A stretch of 15,586 nucleotides of DNA, taken from assembly GCA_016199015.1 (NCBI GenBank), contig JACQHN010000090.1, positions 1-15,586 of the forward strand, read 5' to 3'. Origin of the DNA: Nitrospira defluvii (lineage in GTDB: Bacteria; Nitrospirota; Nitrospiria; Nitrospirales; Nitrospiraceae). Every line of letters begins with the position of its first letter. Within the stretch, counting starts at the first letter, position 1. Shown here in pieces: positions 6,613-14,194 of this stretch. The notes beneath the pieces were generated by a model. The model saw only the letters and a program-made list of their open reading frames with translations. It was not told the DNA's origin and did not search any database. A program made the translations under genes and the position numbers.

Positions 6613-8265
6613 TTACGGTCGATCGGTGGAGAGTCGTTTCGCCAGCCTTCGCGCCAAGCGCATCATGGCCGGAGAACGGTCGGCCGGATCGAGCAAGACA
6701 TTGATGACATAGGGTTGGCTTGGATCCGCCAAGGCCTTGGCCAGGATCTGCACGAATTCCCCGTGAGTGGCCACCCGCGAGCCCTGTCCGCCGCCGATCA
6801 GCTCGCAGATTCGTTCATAGTGCCACTCGTGGATGTCATTGAAGGGGCCTTCCAGAATCTCGCGCTCGGTCGAATACCCACGATTGTTAAGGACAATCAC
6901 CACCGGGGCCTGCTTGTAGCGAACCGCGGTCGACAATTCCGATCCCGTCATCTGGAAGGCGCCGTCTCCCACCAGCACGATCGGGCGCAGGGATGGATCG
7001 GCAAAGCCGGCCCCGATGGCGGCGGGGACGGCAAAACCCATCGACGTGTAGTAGGCAGGCGACAGAAACTCAAAGCGGCGGTGGACATGGAGATCGACCG
7101 AGGCGAATAGGGATTCTCCCACATCGGCGATGACCAAGGTTTTCTCATCCAGCACCGTATCGAGGTGACGAAATACTCCCTGGAGGGTGACGGAGGCATG
7201 TGCCGGCGGCAGTGGCTCATCGAATTTTTGTGCCGGGGGCAACTGTGGTGTCGAAAATGAGGGGAGGTGCGCCCCGGCCAGCCCCTTTACAAAATCTTCA
7301 AACCGGATGGAGTCGTACCGATGGTGTTTAATGGCCACGCGATCGGCCGTGGCATGGATCGTATGACCATCTGAGAACAGCGCGCTACGGGCATCCAAGT
7401 CTTCCACGTCAGAAAGAATCGAGCCGAGGATGAGCAGGCAATCGGTTTGGTTCACGAATTCTTTCACTTCGTCGCGGGCGACCAGGCCGCTGTAGACGCC
7501 GACATAGAGGGGATGGTCTTCACGAATGATCGACTTTCCCAGGAGCGTCGAGGCGATAGGGACATTGAGGCGTTCTACGAGCTGGGTCAGCTCGTCATGG
7601 AGCCCGAAGCGCCCGACTTCAGCGCCGGCCAGAATCACCGGCCGCTTCGCCGACTCCAACATCGTCCGCACTTCAGCCAAGGCTTCGGTCAGGGCGGCAT
7701 GGTCTGTCGGTTCATTCTGGGCGCCGCTCGAGTGCGAAGTCCCGGCGAGCGGCACATGCACCATGTCGCGTGGGATTTCGAGATAGATCGGGCGTCGATA
7801 ACGCAACAAGGCCGCGAAGGCGCGATCCATCTCCCGTTGCGCCGTGACAGGATCTTCCAAGCTGACTGCCGCCACCGTCATTTTTTCAAATACCTCCCGT
7901 TGCGTCGAAAACTCCCGCACCATGTGGTGGAGGTAGGGATTGCGCGCACGCTCCGACAGCCCGGGGGAGCCGGTCAGCAAGACGACGGGCGATCGCTCCG
8001 CATAGGCGCAGGCAATGGCATTGACCGTATTGAGTCCGCCGACACAATAGGTCACACAGAGGGCGCCGATGCCGTTGATGCGCGCATAGGCGTCGGCAGC
8101 AAAGCCCGCGCAATCCTCCCGGGTGGTGCCCACGTGTTGAATGGGAGAGGACTCCATCAATTTATAGAGGCCGAGCACGTAGTCGCCGGGGATGCCAAAC
8201 ATATGCCGAACGCCGAGTTGGTGAAGTCGATCCAATACTGCGGTTCCGATGGTCTGTATGGTCAT
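6613..8265 (-). CDS. Thiamine-diphosphate-dependent 2-keto acid decarboxylase (indolepyruvate/pyruvate decarboxylase type)
   Basis: A 550-residue cytosolic ThDP enzyme of the PDC/IpdC group, which removes CO2 from 2-keto acids (pyruvate, indolepyruvate, phenylpyruvate) to give aldehydes. Visible hallmarks: D28 in GIPGDY, E50 in TTREDCAG, the decarboxylase-specific histidine pair H113-H114 in YLHHM, the ThDP/magnesium motif GDGAFQMTG (433-441) ending in NN (460-461), and E467 in GYSTEREI. These correspond closely to the catalytic residues of Zymomonas PDC (D27, E50, H113, H114, E473). Length is normal for the family. I chose the ATG at 8263-8265, with GAGG 4 nt upstream. The frame stays open to 9267 only because it runs antisense through the insertion sequence. 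The substrate cannot be told from sequence alone. Confidence 0.88.
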   Translation of the reverse strand: MTIQTIGTAVLDRLHQLGVRHMFGIPGDYVLGLYKLMESSPIQHVGTTREDCAGFAADAYARINGIGALCVTYCVGGLNTVNAIACAYAERSPVVLLTGSPGLSERARNPYLHHMVREFSTQREVFEKMTVAAVSLEDPVTAQREMDRAFAALLRYRRPIYLEIPRDMVHVPLAGTSHSSGAQNEPTDHAALTEALAEVRTMLESAKRPVILAGAEVGRFGLHDELTQLVERLNVPIASTLLGKSIIREDHPLYVGVYSGLVARDEVKEFVNQTDCLLILGSILSDVEDLDARSALFSDGHTIHATADRVAIKHHRYDSIRFEDFVKGLAGAHLPSFSTPQLPPAQKFDEPLPPAHASVTLQGVFRHLDTVLDEKTLVIADVGESLFASVDLHVHRRFEFLSPAYYTSMGFAVPAAIGAGFADPSLRPIVLVGDGAFQMTGSELSTAVRYKQAPVVIVLNNRGYSTEREILEGPFNDIHEWHYERICELIGGGQGSRVATHGEFVQILAKALADPSQPYVINVLLDPADRSPAMMRLARRLAKRLSTDRP

Positions 8266-8326
8266 TGTGCCTCGGCTGTCGAGTGAGAGGTCGTCGATCG
8301 GCGTATGGTCCGCCTGTCTTCCTGCA

Positions 8327-8354
8327 GCAAACCATAGGTGGTAGGGAAGGTCAA
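8327..8354 (-). promoter_or_regulatory. Weak candidate promoter of the decarboxylase gene
   Basis: On the minus strand TTGACC (8349-8354) could act as a -35 box, with a weak -10-like TTTGCT 17 bp downstream. It lies between the insertion sequence and the gene, so the insertion would have left it intact. The -10 match is poor. Confidence 0.2.
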
Positions 8355-8372
8355 GCACACGAACGATCGTCG

Positions 8373-8391
8373 CAGAGGCATCGTGCCTGGT
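8373..8391. repeat. Left copy of direct repeat flanking the insertion sequence
   Basis: CAGAGGCATCGTGCCTGGT is present here and again at 9776-9794, on either side of the broken insertion sequence. The core AGGCA-TCG-TGCCT is itself an inverted repeat. This copy ends 17 bp outside the terminal repeat, and the following bases up to AATGATA also resemble the right copy. Confidence 0.75.
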
Positions 8392-8408
8392 GTAATCCCC
8401 CAATGATA

Positions 8409-9778
8409 CTGTCCGCTTTGACCACAGTAGCAATGTCCTCTTCGTTGCGAGACTGCTGGCGTTCAGACGGAGGGCCGGATGGTCGGAGAGGACCAGGTCA
8501 TCATGAGGGTGCAGGCATTCCGGCGGGTGCATGTGATTCGCCAGACGATGGAGCAGAAGTTGACGCAGGTCCAGGCGGGCCCCCGGCTGGGGCTGACGCC
8601 ACGCCATATCCGGCGCCTCCTCGAGCGGGTGGCGCAGGAGGGTGACCAGGGGCTGGCGCACCGGGGAGGGGGGAAGCCATCGAACCGACGGCTTCCGGAC
8701 ACGGTCACGGCCACGGCGCTGACGCGGTAGGCGCAGCGGTATGGAGATGTTGGGCCGACGTGGGCGGCGGAGAAGCTGGCCGCGTGCCACGGGATTTCGA
8801 TCAGTGAGGAGCCCCTGCGGCGGTGGCGGCACCTGCGTGGGGTCGAGCCTTGCACACGGCGGAAGCGCCCGCACCGGGCGTGGCGGGCGCGGAAGGCGCA
8901 TGGGGGTGAGCGGGTGCAGCTCGATGGCTCGCACCATGACTGGGTGGAGGGGCGCGGGGCCCGCTGCGTGCGGATGGCCTCCATCGATGACGCGTCCAGT
9001 CGGGGGTAGGCCCGGTTCTCTGCGTAGGAAGGGACGATCCCGGCGCTGGACCGCTTCACGCGCGACGTGATGCGGTAGGGGGTTCCGCGGGCCGTCTACG
9101 CGGACCAACCTACGACCGATCAATCGCCGGCCCCGCCCACGGGGACGAGCAGTTGGCCGGAGGCAAGCCCACGAGGCAATTGGGGTGCGCGCTGAGCGAG
9201 CGGGGGGTCGAGCTGATTCCGGCCCACTCCCCCCAGGCGAAGGGGCGGGTGGAGCGGCTCTTTGCAACCGTTCAAGATCGGGTGATCAAGGAGATGCGGC
9301 TGCGGACGTCTCCACGCTGGACGCGGCGAATCAGTTCCTGAATGGCTATCTGCCGATCTACAATTGGCGCTTCGCCGTTCAGCCAGCCCCGCTCGCCGAT
9401 CTGCATCGGCCGAAGCCGGCGGGCGGGGATCTGCACCGTGTCTTGTGCCTCAAGACGACCCAATGCCTGCGCCGTGACTGGACGGTGGCCCACCACGGGC
9501 ACCGCTATCAGATGCGGACCACTGTTCGGGCGACCCACGTCATCGTCGAAGAACGGGTGGATGGGACGATGCGGATGCCCCCCACGGCCGGCCGCTCACG
9601 TAGCAGGCCATCGTCGCACGTCCGCTGCGCGTGCCGTCCCCTCCCAAGATCGCGCTCCCGCAGCGCCCAGTCACGCCGACACGCGCGCATCCGTGGCGCA
9701 CACGGCGACTGCCGACACGAGACACACCTGCGGCGGCGGCCATGATCTAAACCGGACATGTCTACTGTGGCTTGACAG
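8409..9778 (+). mobile_element. Degenerate insertion sequence, IS1202/ISNCY type
   Basis: The element is defined by its broken transposase gene and by related ends. The left end CTGTC...CCACAGTAGCAATGTCC (8409-8438) and the inverse of the right end CTGTC...CCACAGTAGACATGTCC (9754-9778) share CCACAGTAG plus a near-identical ATGTCC block. The left end carries five extra bases between CTGTC and CCACAG. The inside is visibly richer in GC than the neighbouring genes, as expected for a transferred element. It lies between the decarboxylase gene and the rRNA methyltransferase gene without breaking either. Exact ends are uncertain by a few bases. Confidence 0.7.
8479..9745 (+). pseudogene. DDE transposase of the IS1202/ISNCY type, broken by four TAG stops and two frameshifts
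   Basis: From the ATG at 8479 the frame gives an N-terminal helix-turn-helix region (LTQVQAGPRLGLTPRHIRRL), then the sequence of an rve-type integrase core in three frames. In-frame TAG codons stop it at 8728, 9007, 9025 and 9076. The reading changes frame near 9140 (into the frame with LSERGVELIPAHSPQAKGR) and again near 9300 (into STLDAANQFLNGYLP and FAVQPAPLADLHR), ending with a TGA after 9742. The catalytic triad remains recognisable: D in QLDGS (8923-8925), D in VYAD (9103-9105), E in GRVERLF (9252-9254). It cannot make a full-length transposase. Family assignment rests on the conserved IPAHSPQAKGRVERLF and ADLHR motifs. Confidence 0.85.
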
Positions 9779-9794
9779 AGGCATCGTGCCTGGT
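9776..9794. repeat. Right copy of direct repeat flanking the insertion sequence
   Basis: Identical over 19 bp to 8373-8391 and directly abutting the right terminal repeat. It is best explained as one side of a target-site duplication. Confidence 0.75.
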
Positions 9795-9890
9795 TGCTTC
9801 GTGGAATGATTTCAGGCACCCTCGTGGGCCATTTGCACAGTCGCATCACGTGCTGAAACCGAATACCTCTACACTGGACTGACGACCACT

Positions 9891-11087
9891 ATGACACAGA
9901 TCGTCACCGTTCCCACCGCCAAGGTTCGCCTCATGCCAGAGCGTGAAGCGCTCCGTTATTATGGTCACCTCTGGATTTTCGACGGCCACATCGCTGAGGT
10001 GCTCGGCACTCCTGGCGCCGGAGACCTCGTCGATGTGTATACGCATCAGAAACGGTTTTTCGGCCGCGGCTTCTACAATCCCCATTCCAAAATCCGCGTT
10101 CGTGTGCTGACCTTTCAGGAAGAGCCGATCGACGACGCCTTTTTTGCCACCCGTCTTCGTGCCGCGGCCGCCCTTCGGCAAATCGTGGCCTCCCATACCA
10201 ATGCTTGTCGTCTCGTCCATGGAGAAAGCGATCTCCTGCCGGGTCTAGTCGTAGACCGGTTTGCTGATGTCGCGGTGATACAGGCCCTGAGCTACGGTAT
10301 GGATGCGCGAAAAGAATTGTTGGGGGAGTTGCTCGTGCAGGAATGTGCGGTGCGGAGCGTCTACCTGCGCAATGATGCCAAGAGCCGGACGTTGGAGGGC
10401 CTGCCATTGTCAAAAGGATTTCTGTGCGGAGACAGCGAGACGACCGTGAACATTCACGAGGGGAACGCCCGATTCATGGTGGATATCGCCGAGGGGCAGA
10501 AAACCGGATGGTTTTGCGACCAGCGCGAGAATCGATTGGCTGCGGCTGTCTTCGCCAAGGGGAAAACAGTATTAGAAGCCTTTTGCCATACCGGCGCTTT
10601 CGGTATGCAGGCGGCACTCGCCGGGGCGCAGTCCGTTGAGGGGTTGGATGTCAGTGCGGCGGCCGTGACTTTGGCCCAGGCTCATGCGGCGCAGAACGAG
10701 GTCGCATCTCGTTGTCACTATCGTCAAGCCGATGCCTTTGAGGAATTGCCGGTGCTCGAGCGGAGTAACCAACGGTATGACTTGGTCGTTCTCGATCCGC
10801 CGGCATTTGCACGTAGCAAGAAAGCGGTGCCCCATGCGTTGGCTGGATACAAAGAAGTGAATCTGCGCGGCCTCCGTCTGTTGAACCCCGGCGGAGTGCT
10901 GGTCACTTGTTCCTGTTCGCAGCCGATCAGCGATCATGATTTCTGGATGATGCTGCAGGCTGCGGCTCGCGATGCTCGACGGCAGATTCGCCTGCTCGAA
11001 CAGCGCGGTCAGGGGCCGGACCATCCGGTGCTTGCCGGTATGCCGGAAACGCGCTATTTGAAATGTGTTATCGTTCAGGTGTTCTGA
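9891..11087 (+). CDS. rlmI: 23S rRNA m5C methyltransferase, RlmI type (PUA + class I SAM domain)
   Basis: A 398-residue protein with an N-terminal PUA-type RNA-binding domain (about residues 10-75, HLWIFDGHIAEV) and a Rossmann methyltransferase domain. Family motifs are EGQKTGWFCDQREN (201-214), the SAM-binding loop LEAFCHTGAF (228-237), the acidic residue in GLDVS (251-255), LDPPAFARSK (301-310) and VTCSCS (338-343), whose cysteines form the m5C reaction site. RlmI methylates C1962 of E. coli 23S rRNA; the same target is inferred here, and a related specificity is possible. The length matches the family (about 396). The Shine-Dalgarno is weak, but the PUA domain needs this ATG. The gene ends 4 bp before the next and is likely co-transcribed with it. 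Confidence 0.88.
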   Translation: MTQIVTVPTAKVRLMPEREALRYYGHLWIFDGHIAEVLGTPGAGDLVDVYTHQKRFFGRGFYNPHSKIRVRVLTFQEEPIDDAFFATRLRAAAALRQIVASHTNACRLVHGESDLLPGLVVDRFADVAVIQALSYGMDARKELLGELLVQECAVRSVYLRNDAKSRTLEGLPLSKGFLCGDSETTVNIHEGNARFMVDIAEGQKTGWFCDQRENRLAAAVFAKGKTVLEAFCHTGAFGMQAALAGAQSVEGLDVSAAAVTLAQAHAAQNEVASRCHYRQADAFEELPVLERSNQRYDLVVLDPPAFARSKKAVPHALAGYKEVNLRGLRLLNPGGVLVTCSCSQPISDHDFWMMLQAAARDARRQIRLLEQRGQGPDHPVLAGMPETRYLKCVIVQVF

Positions 11088-11091
11088 GGAC

Positions 11092-13101
11092 ATGATGCGC
11101 GATCACGATGCTCCTTCGGAGAATGTCGACGCGCCGCTCATTCCCGCCTCGGTCACGCTCCCCGAAATCACCCCCAAGGCCGTTGTGCTGTCGATCGTCC
11201 TCGCCGCCGTTCTGGCCGGGGCCAACGCCTACTTAGGCCTGTTTGCCGGCATGACGGTCTCTGCGTCGATTCCGGCCGCCGTCGTGTCCATGGCGGTACT
11301 GCGTCTGTTTCGTCAGTCGAACATTCTGGAGAACAACATCGTCCAAACCGCCGCCTCATCGGGAGAGGCCCTGGCGGCCGGCGTGATTTTTACTATTCCA
11401 GGGTTACTCCTCATCGGGTATTGGGCGTCGTTCGATTATTGGCAAACCTTCACCGTGGCGCTCGTCGGCGGGATACTCGGCGTCTTGTTTACCATTCCAC
11501 TCCGCCGGGCCTTGATTATCCATGCTCGGCTACGCTTTCCAGAAGGCGTGGCCACTGCGGAGGTCTTAAAGGTCGGCGCCTCGGCGGATGCCGACGCCGG
11601 CGGCAGGTTCCGTGTGTTGTTGGGGGCTGCGGCCATGGGCGGCTGCTTCAAGTTTGCCGAGGGAGGGCTGAAACTCTGGAGCGAGTCGTTGGAAGGGGTT
11701 GTCCAGCTCGGGCGCGCCACGTTGTACGGAGGACTCAACCTGTCACCGGCCCTGCTGGCGGTCGGGTACATCATCGGTCTCAACACCGCCGCCGTCGTAT
11801 TTCTCGGTGGCGCGATCGGATGGCTGGTCTTGCTGCCGCTCTATCAACTGCTCGCCGACCAGCCGGCCGCGCTGACCGGCATGGCGGCGGCCAAGACGAC
11901 CTGGAGCGGGCAGATTCGCTACATCGGCATCGGCGCCATGTTGGTGGGAGGGGTGTGGACGCTGTTTCAGGTCCGCGGCCCAATTCTACAGAGCTTGCGC
12001 CAACTCATTGCGCTCTACGGAATTCACCAACAGCATCGGCCGCAATCAGCACTTCCGCGTACCGAGCGTGACGCGGGTGTCGTCTGGTTGATCGCTCTCA
12101 CCGTGACGTCAGTGGTTCCAATGATGCTGCTGTATTACAGCCTGCTGGGTGATCATCTTTGGGGTGGAACCGGATTGACCCTCCTGATGGTCGTCACGGC
12201 ATTCCTCTTTTCTTCCGTGGCCGGATACATGGCCGGGCTGGTCGGGAGTTCGAGCAATCCGGTTTCGGGCGTCACGATTGCCACCATCATGCTCGCCGCG
12301 CTGGTCCTGTTAGGAATTTTGGGACGGGACAATCCTGCCGGTCCGGCGGCGGCCTTGCTGGTGGGTGCCGTGGTCTGTTGCGCCGCCGCGATGGGTGGCG
12401 ACAATCTTCAGGATCTCAAAACAGGGCATCTGGTCGGTGCGACCCCTTGGAAGCAGCAGGTCATGCAGGTCATCGGTGTGGCGACGGGTGCCGTCGTCAT
12501 CGTGCCGGTTCTCTCCCTGCTGCAGGCGAAGTATGGAATCGGCGAGGTGACGGATGCACATCCCCATCCGCTCAGCGCGCCTCAGGCCACCCTCATGGCG
12601 AATCTCGCCAAAGGTGTGTTCGGTGGATCTTTGCCCTGGCACCTGGTCGGAGTAGGGATGTTGTTGGGTGTCGTCGTAATCGGCCTGGATGTGCGACAGA
12701 CACGACGGAAGGCTGTCTTTCGCCTGCCTGTCTTAGCAGTTGCACTCGGCATGTATTTGCCGCTCAAGCTGTCGGCGACGATCATGTTCGGCGGCCTGCT
12801 CGCGGAGTATGTGCGAACCGGCAATGGGTCTCCTGACTCTCCAACCGAGGATCGGGGCCTGCTGTTCGCCGCCGGATTGGTGACAGGTGAGGCGCTGATC
12901 GGAATTCTATTGGCCCTTCCGATTGCGTTCAGCTCTCTCTGGCCGTCCCTTTCGGGAGACCCATTCCAGTTGTTTGCTGATCCACCGTTAGGGGGCTGGC
13001 CAGGACTCGGAGCGCTGGTCCTTGTGGGACTGTTTCTGGTGCGCGCTGCTCAAACGATAGCGTCTTCCAAGGGGGATCGCCGGCTTGGTGAGCGAAGGTG
13101 A
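11092..13101 (+). CDS. OPT family oligopeptide transporter
   Basis: An integral membrane protein of about 669 residues with some 14-16 hydrophobic segments, starting with VLSIVLAAVLAGANAYLGL. Family motifs are ANAYLGLFAGMTVSASIPAA, the SGEALAAGVIFTIP segment, LRFPEGVATAEVLK and GSSSNPVSGVTIATI. OPT proteins import peptides or metal-chelate complexes by proton coupling across the inner membrane; bacterial members are mostly uncharacterised, so the substrate is open. Two adjacent ATGs (11092, 11095) follow the RlmI stop codon, with TGAGGA serving both as stop and as Shine-Dalgarno. The spacing favours 11095 slightly, and an upstream ATG at 11065 inside RlmI is less likely. Translation is probably coupled to RlmI. 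Confidence 0.87.
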   Translation: MMRDHDAPSENVDAPLIPASVTLPEITPKAVVLSIVLAAVLAGANAYLGLFAGMTVSASIPAAVVSMAVLRLFRQSNILENNIVQTAASSGEALAAGVIFTIPGLLLIGYWASFDYWQTFTVALVGGILGVLFTIPLRRALIIHARLRFPEGVATAEVLKVGASADADAGGRFRVLLGAAAMGGCFKFAEGGLKLWSESLEGVVQLGRATLYGGLNLSPALLAVGYIIGLNTAAVVFLGGAIGWLVLLPLYQLLADQPAALTGMAAAKTTWSGQIRYIGIGAMLVGGVWTLFQVRGPILQSLRQLIALYGIHQQHRPQSALPRTERDAGVVWLIALTVTSVVPMMLLYYSLLGDHLWGGTGLTLLMVVTAFLFSSVAGYMAGLVGSSSNPVSGVTIATIMLAALVLLGILGRDNPAGPAAALLVGAVVCCAAAMGGDNLQDLKTGHLVGATPWKQQVMQVIGVATGAVVIVPVLSLLQAKYGIGEVTDAHPHPLSAPQATLMANLAKGVFGGSLPWHLVGVGMLLGVVVIGLDVRQTRRKAVFRLPVLAVALGMYLPLKLSATIMFGGLLAEYVRTGNGSPDSPTEDRGLLFAAGLVTGEALIGILLALPIAFSSLWPSLSGDPFQLFADPPLGGWPGLGALVLVGLFLVRAAQTIASSKGDRRLGERR

Positions 13102-13136
13102 TAACTTGTGGTGACGGGAGCTATGTGGAGGCGGTG

Positions 13137-13607
13137 TTAATCACTGGGCGGTTCGAAATGTCCCGGCGGGCGTGATTGCCAGGGCACCGTCGCTTGCTTG
13201 GACTGTTTGACAAGACTCCGCAAACTCACTTCTGCGGCTCGAAGTAACTTGGGATCTCCGCTGTGCAACAGTGCGGTGAGCAGCACATAGAGTGATCGAT
13301 CATGCCCGGTTGCCAGGAGAATTTTCTCCAGGACCGGATCGGCTCCGGTTAAATTGGAAAGGGCTGGCGGCTCGTCATCATCGTCCTTACAGAGGAGATC
13401 GAAATCTGAGGGGTGGATGAACAGCCAGGGGAGGGGAATCTTGAGGGCGTCGGCCAATGCCTCCAACATGGATGCGCTGGGATCCGTCTGTTCTGATTCC
13501 AGATCTTGCAACAGTGAGGCTGCGATCCCAGCCCGTTCAGCGAGCGCATTCTCGGAACACTTTTGCGAGACTCGCCATGCGCGAACGAATGTTCCAACGT
13601 GCGCCAT
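13137..13607 (-). CDS. XRE-family helix-turn-helix regulator, 156 aa
   Basis: Residues about 6-62 form a Cro/C1-type domain: VRAWRVSQKCSENALAERAG, then a recognition helix region ending with LEALADALKIPLPWLF. The rest is an alpha-helical domain with an acidic patch (DDDDE, about residues 75-79) and two repeated-helix segments (LEKILLATG, LLTALLHSGD), which may dimerise or sense a partner. The gene converges on the OPT gene with 35 bp between stops. It is divergent from the small coiled-coil gene, which it may regulate. The ATG has no Shine-Dalgarno, only TAATAT 5 nt before it, which suggests leaderless translation. The ligand is unknown. Confidence 0.82.
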   Translation of the reverse strand: MAHVGTFVRAWRVSQKCSENALAERAGIAASLLQDLESEQTDPSASMLEALADALKIPLPWLFIHPSDFDLLCKDDDDEPPALSNLTGADPVLEKILLATGHDRSLYVLLTALLHSGDPKLLRAAEVSLRSLVKQSKQATVPWQSRPPGHFEPPSD

Positions 13608-13611
13608 GCCC

Positions 13612-13672
13612 GATATTACTGTATCCGTTTCCGGGTCTGCAATGCCGGTGTTTATGCGACGATGATATTACT
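13612..13672 (-). promoter_or_regulatory. Duplicated TAATATC element at the start of the XRE gene
   Basis: GATATTACT appears twice on the plus strand (13612-13620 and 13664-13672), 52 bp apart, giving AGTAATATC on the gene's strand. The proximal TAATAT sits 5 nt before the ATG, in the -10 position of a leaderless transcript. The two copies could also be operator sites for autoregulation. A convincing -35 box is not visible. Confidence 0.35.
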
Positions 13673-13784
13673 TGCCTGCAACATCAACACCTTATGCGCC
13701 ATTCTCCTAGGTAGAACAAAGGCGCCGAAATCGGGTAGAATGAGGTTCTCTGGTGGATAGACTTGAGGTGAGGAGGATCAGCCG

Positions 13785-14126
13785 ATGTTAGGAACCGACA
13801 TTCGCGGCATTATGGCCGAAGAGGAAGAAGTTCAGCGGCGGCAGGAAGCCTTGCAGTCACTGATGTCGATGCGAGAGAGATTGCTACGGGAGTCGCTGGA
13901 GGCGCGGATCAAACGCGCGCGTGGAACCGGAGACTGGACCAATCTATCGCCGGCGGAATGTGCCAACATTTATAAAGAAGAACGCGTCCATCTTCGGGCT
14001 CAACTGGAACGATTGAAAGCCGAGCGCGATCGTACCCGCGGGAAGCTGTCGGCTTTGAAGCGGGCGAAAGTTCGCGCGCAACGTATTCGAGCTGCGGAAG
14101 CCGCTTCCGGCAAGAAACGTAAATAA
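13785..14126 (+). CDS. Small basic coiled-coil protein, 113 aa, unknown function
   Basis: A strong Shine-Dalgarno (AGGAGG) lies 8 nt before the ATG. The protein is almost entirely helical and highly charged. An acidic start (AEEEEVQRRQEALQSL) is followed by a central DWTNLSPAECANIYKEER segment and a basic coiled coil (LRAQLERLKAERDRTRGKL) ending in GKKRK. It has no membrane segment and no signal peptide. The basic tail suggests contact with nucleic acid or an acidic partner; nothing more can be said. It has its own terminator downstream and is divergent from the XRE regulator. Confidence 0.75.
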   Translation: MLGTDIRGIMAEEEEVQRRQEALQSLMSMRERLLRESLEARIKRARGTGDWTNLSPAECANIYKEERVHLRAQLERLKAERDRTRGKLSALKRAKVRAQRIRAAEAASGKKRK

Positions 14127-14136
14127 GTATGTGTCG

Positions 14137-14174
14137 AGGAGGCCTTGCTGAATTGGCAGGGCCTCCTTATAGTG
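14137..14174 (+). terminator. Rho-independent terminator of the small coiled-coil gene
   Basis: AGGAGGCC (14137-14144) pairs with GGCCTCCT (14160-14167). The stem continues inward through T-G, T-A, G-C and C-G pairs to 12 bp with a 7-nt loop, and TTAT follows. It begins 10 bp after the stop codon. The T-run is short, but the stem is strong. Confidence 0.7.
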
Positions 14175-14194
14175 TCGCCGACCCTGGGTAACTG

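Noticed and set aside
6478..8286. Long plus-strand frames (210 and 279 codons) opposite the decarboxylase
   Set aside because: Antisense to a gene with full ThDP-enzyme motifs; composition rich in R, G and H typical of GC-rich shadow frames.
8463..9267. Minus-strand proline/arginine-rich frames
   Set aside because: Antisense to the transposase pseudogene; no start site or domain.
13102..13136. Terminator between the convergent OPT and XRE genes
   Set aside because: No stem of five or more base pairs with a T-run is visible in the 35 bp.
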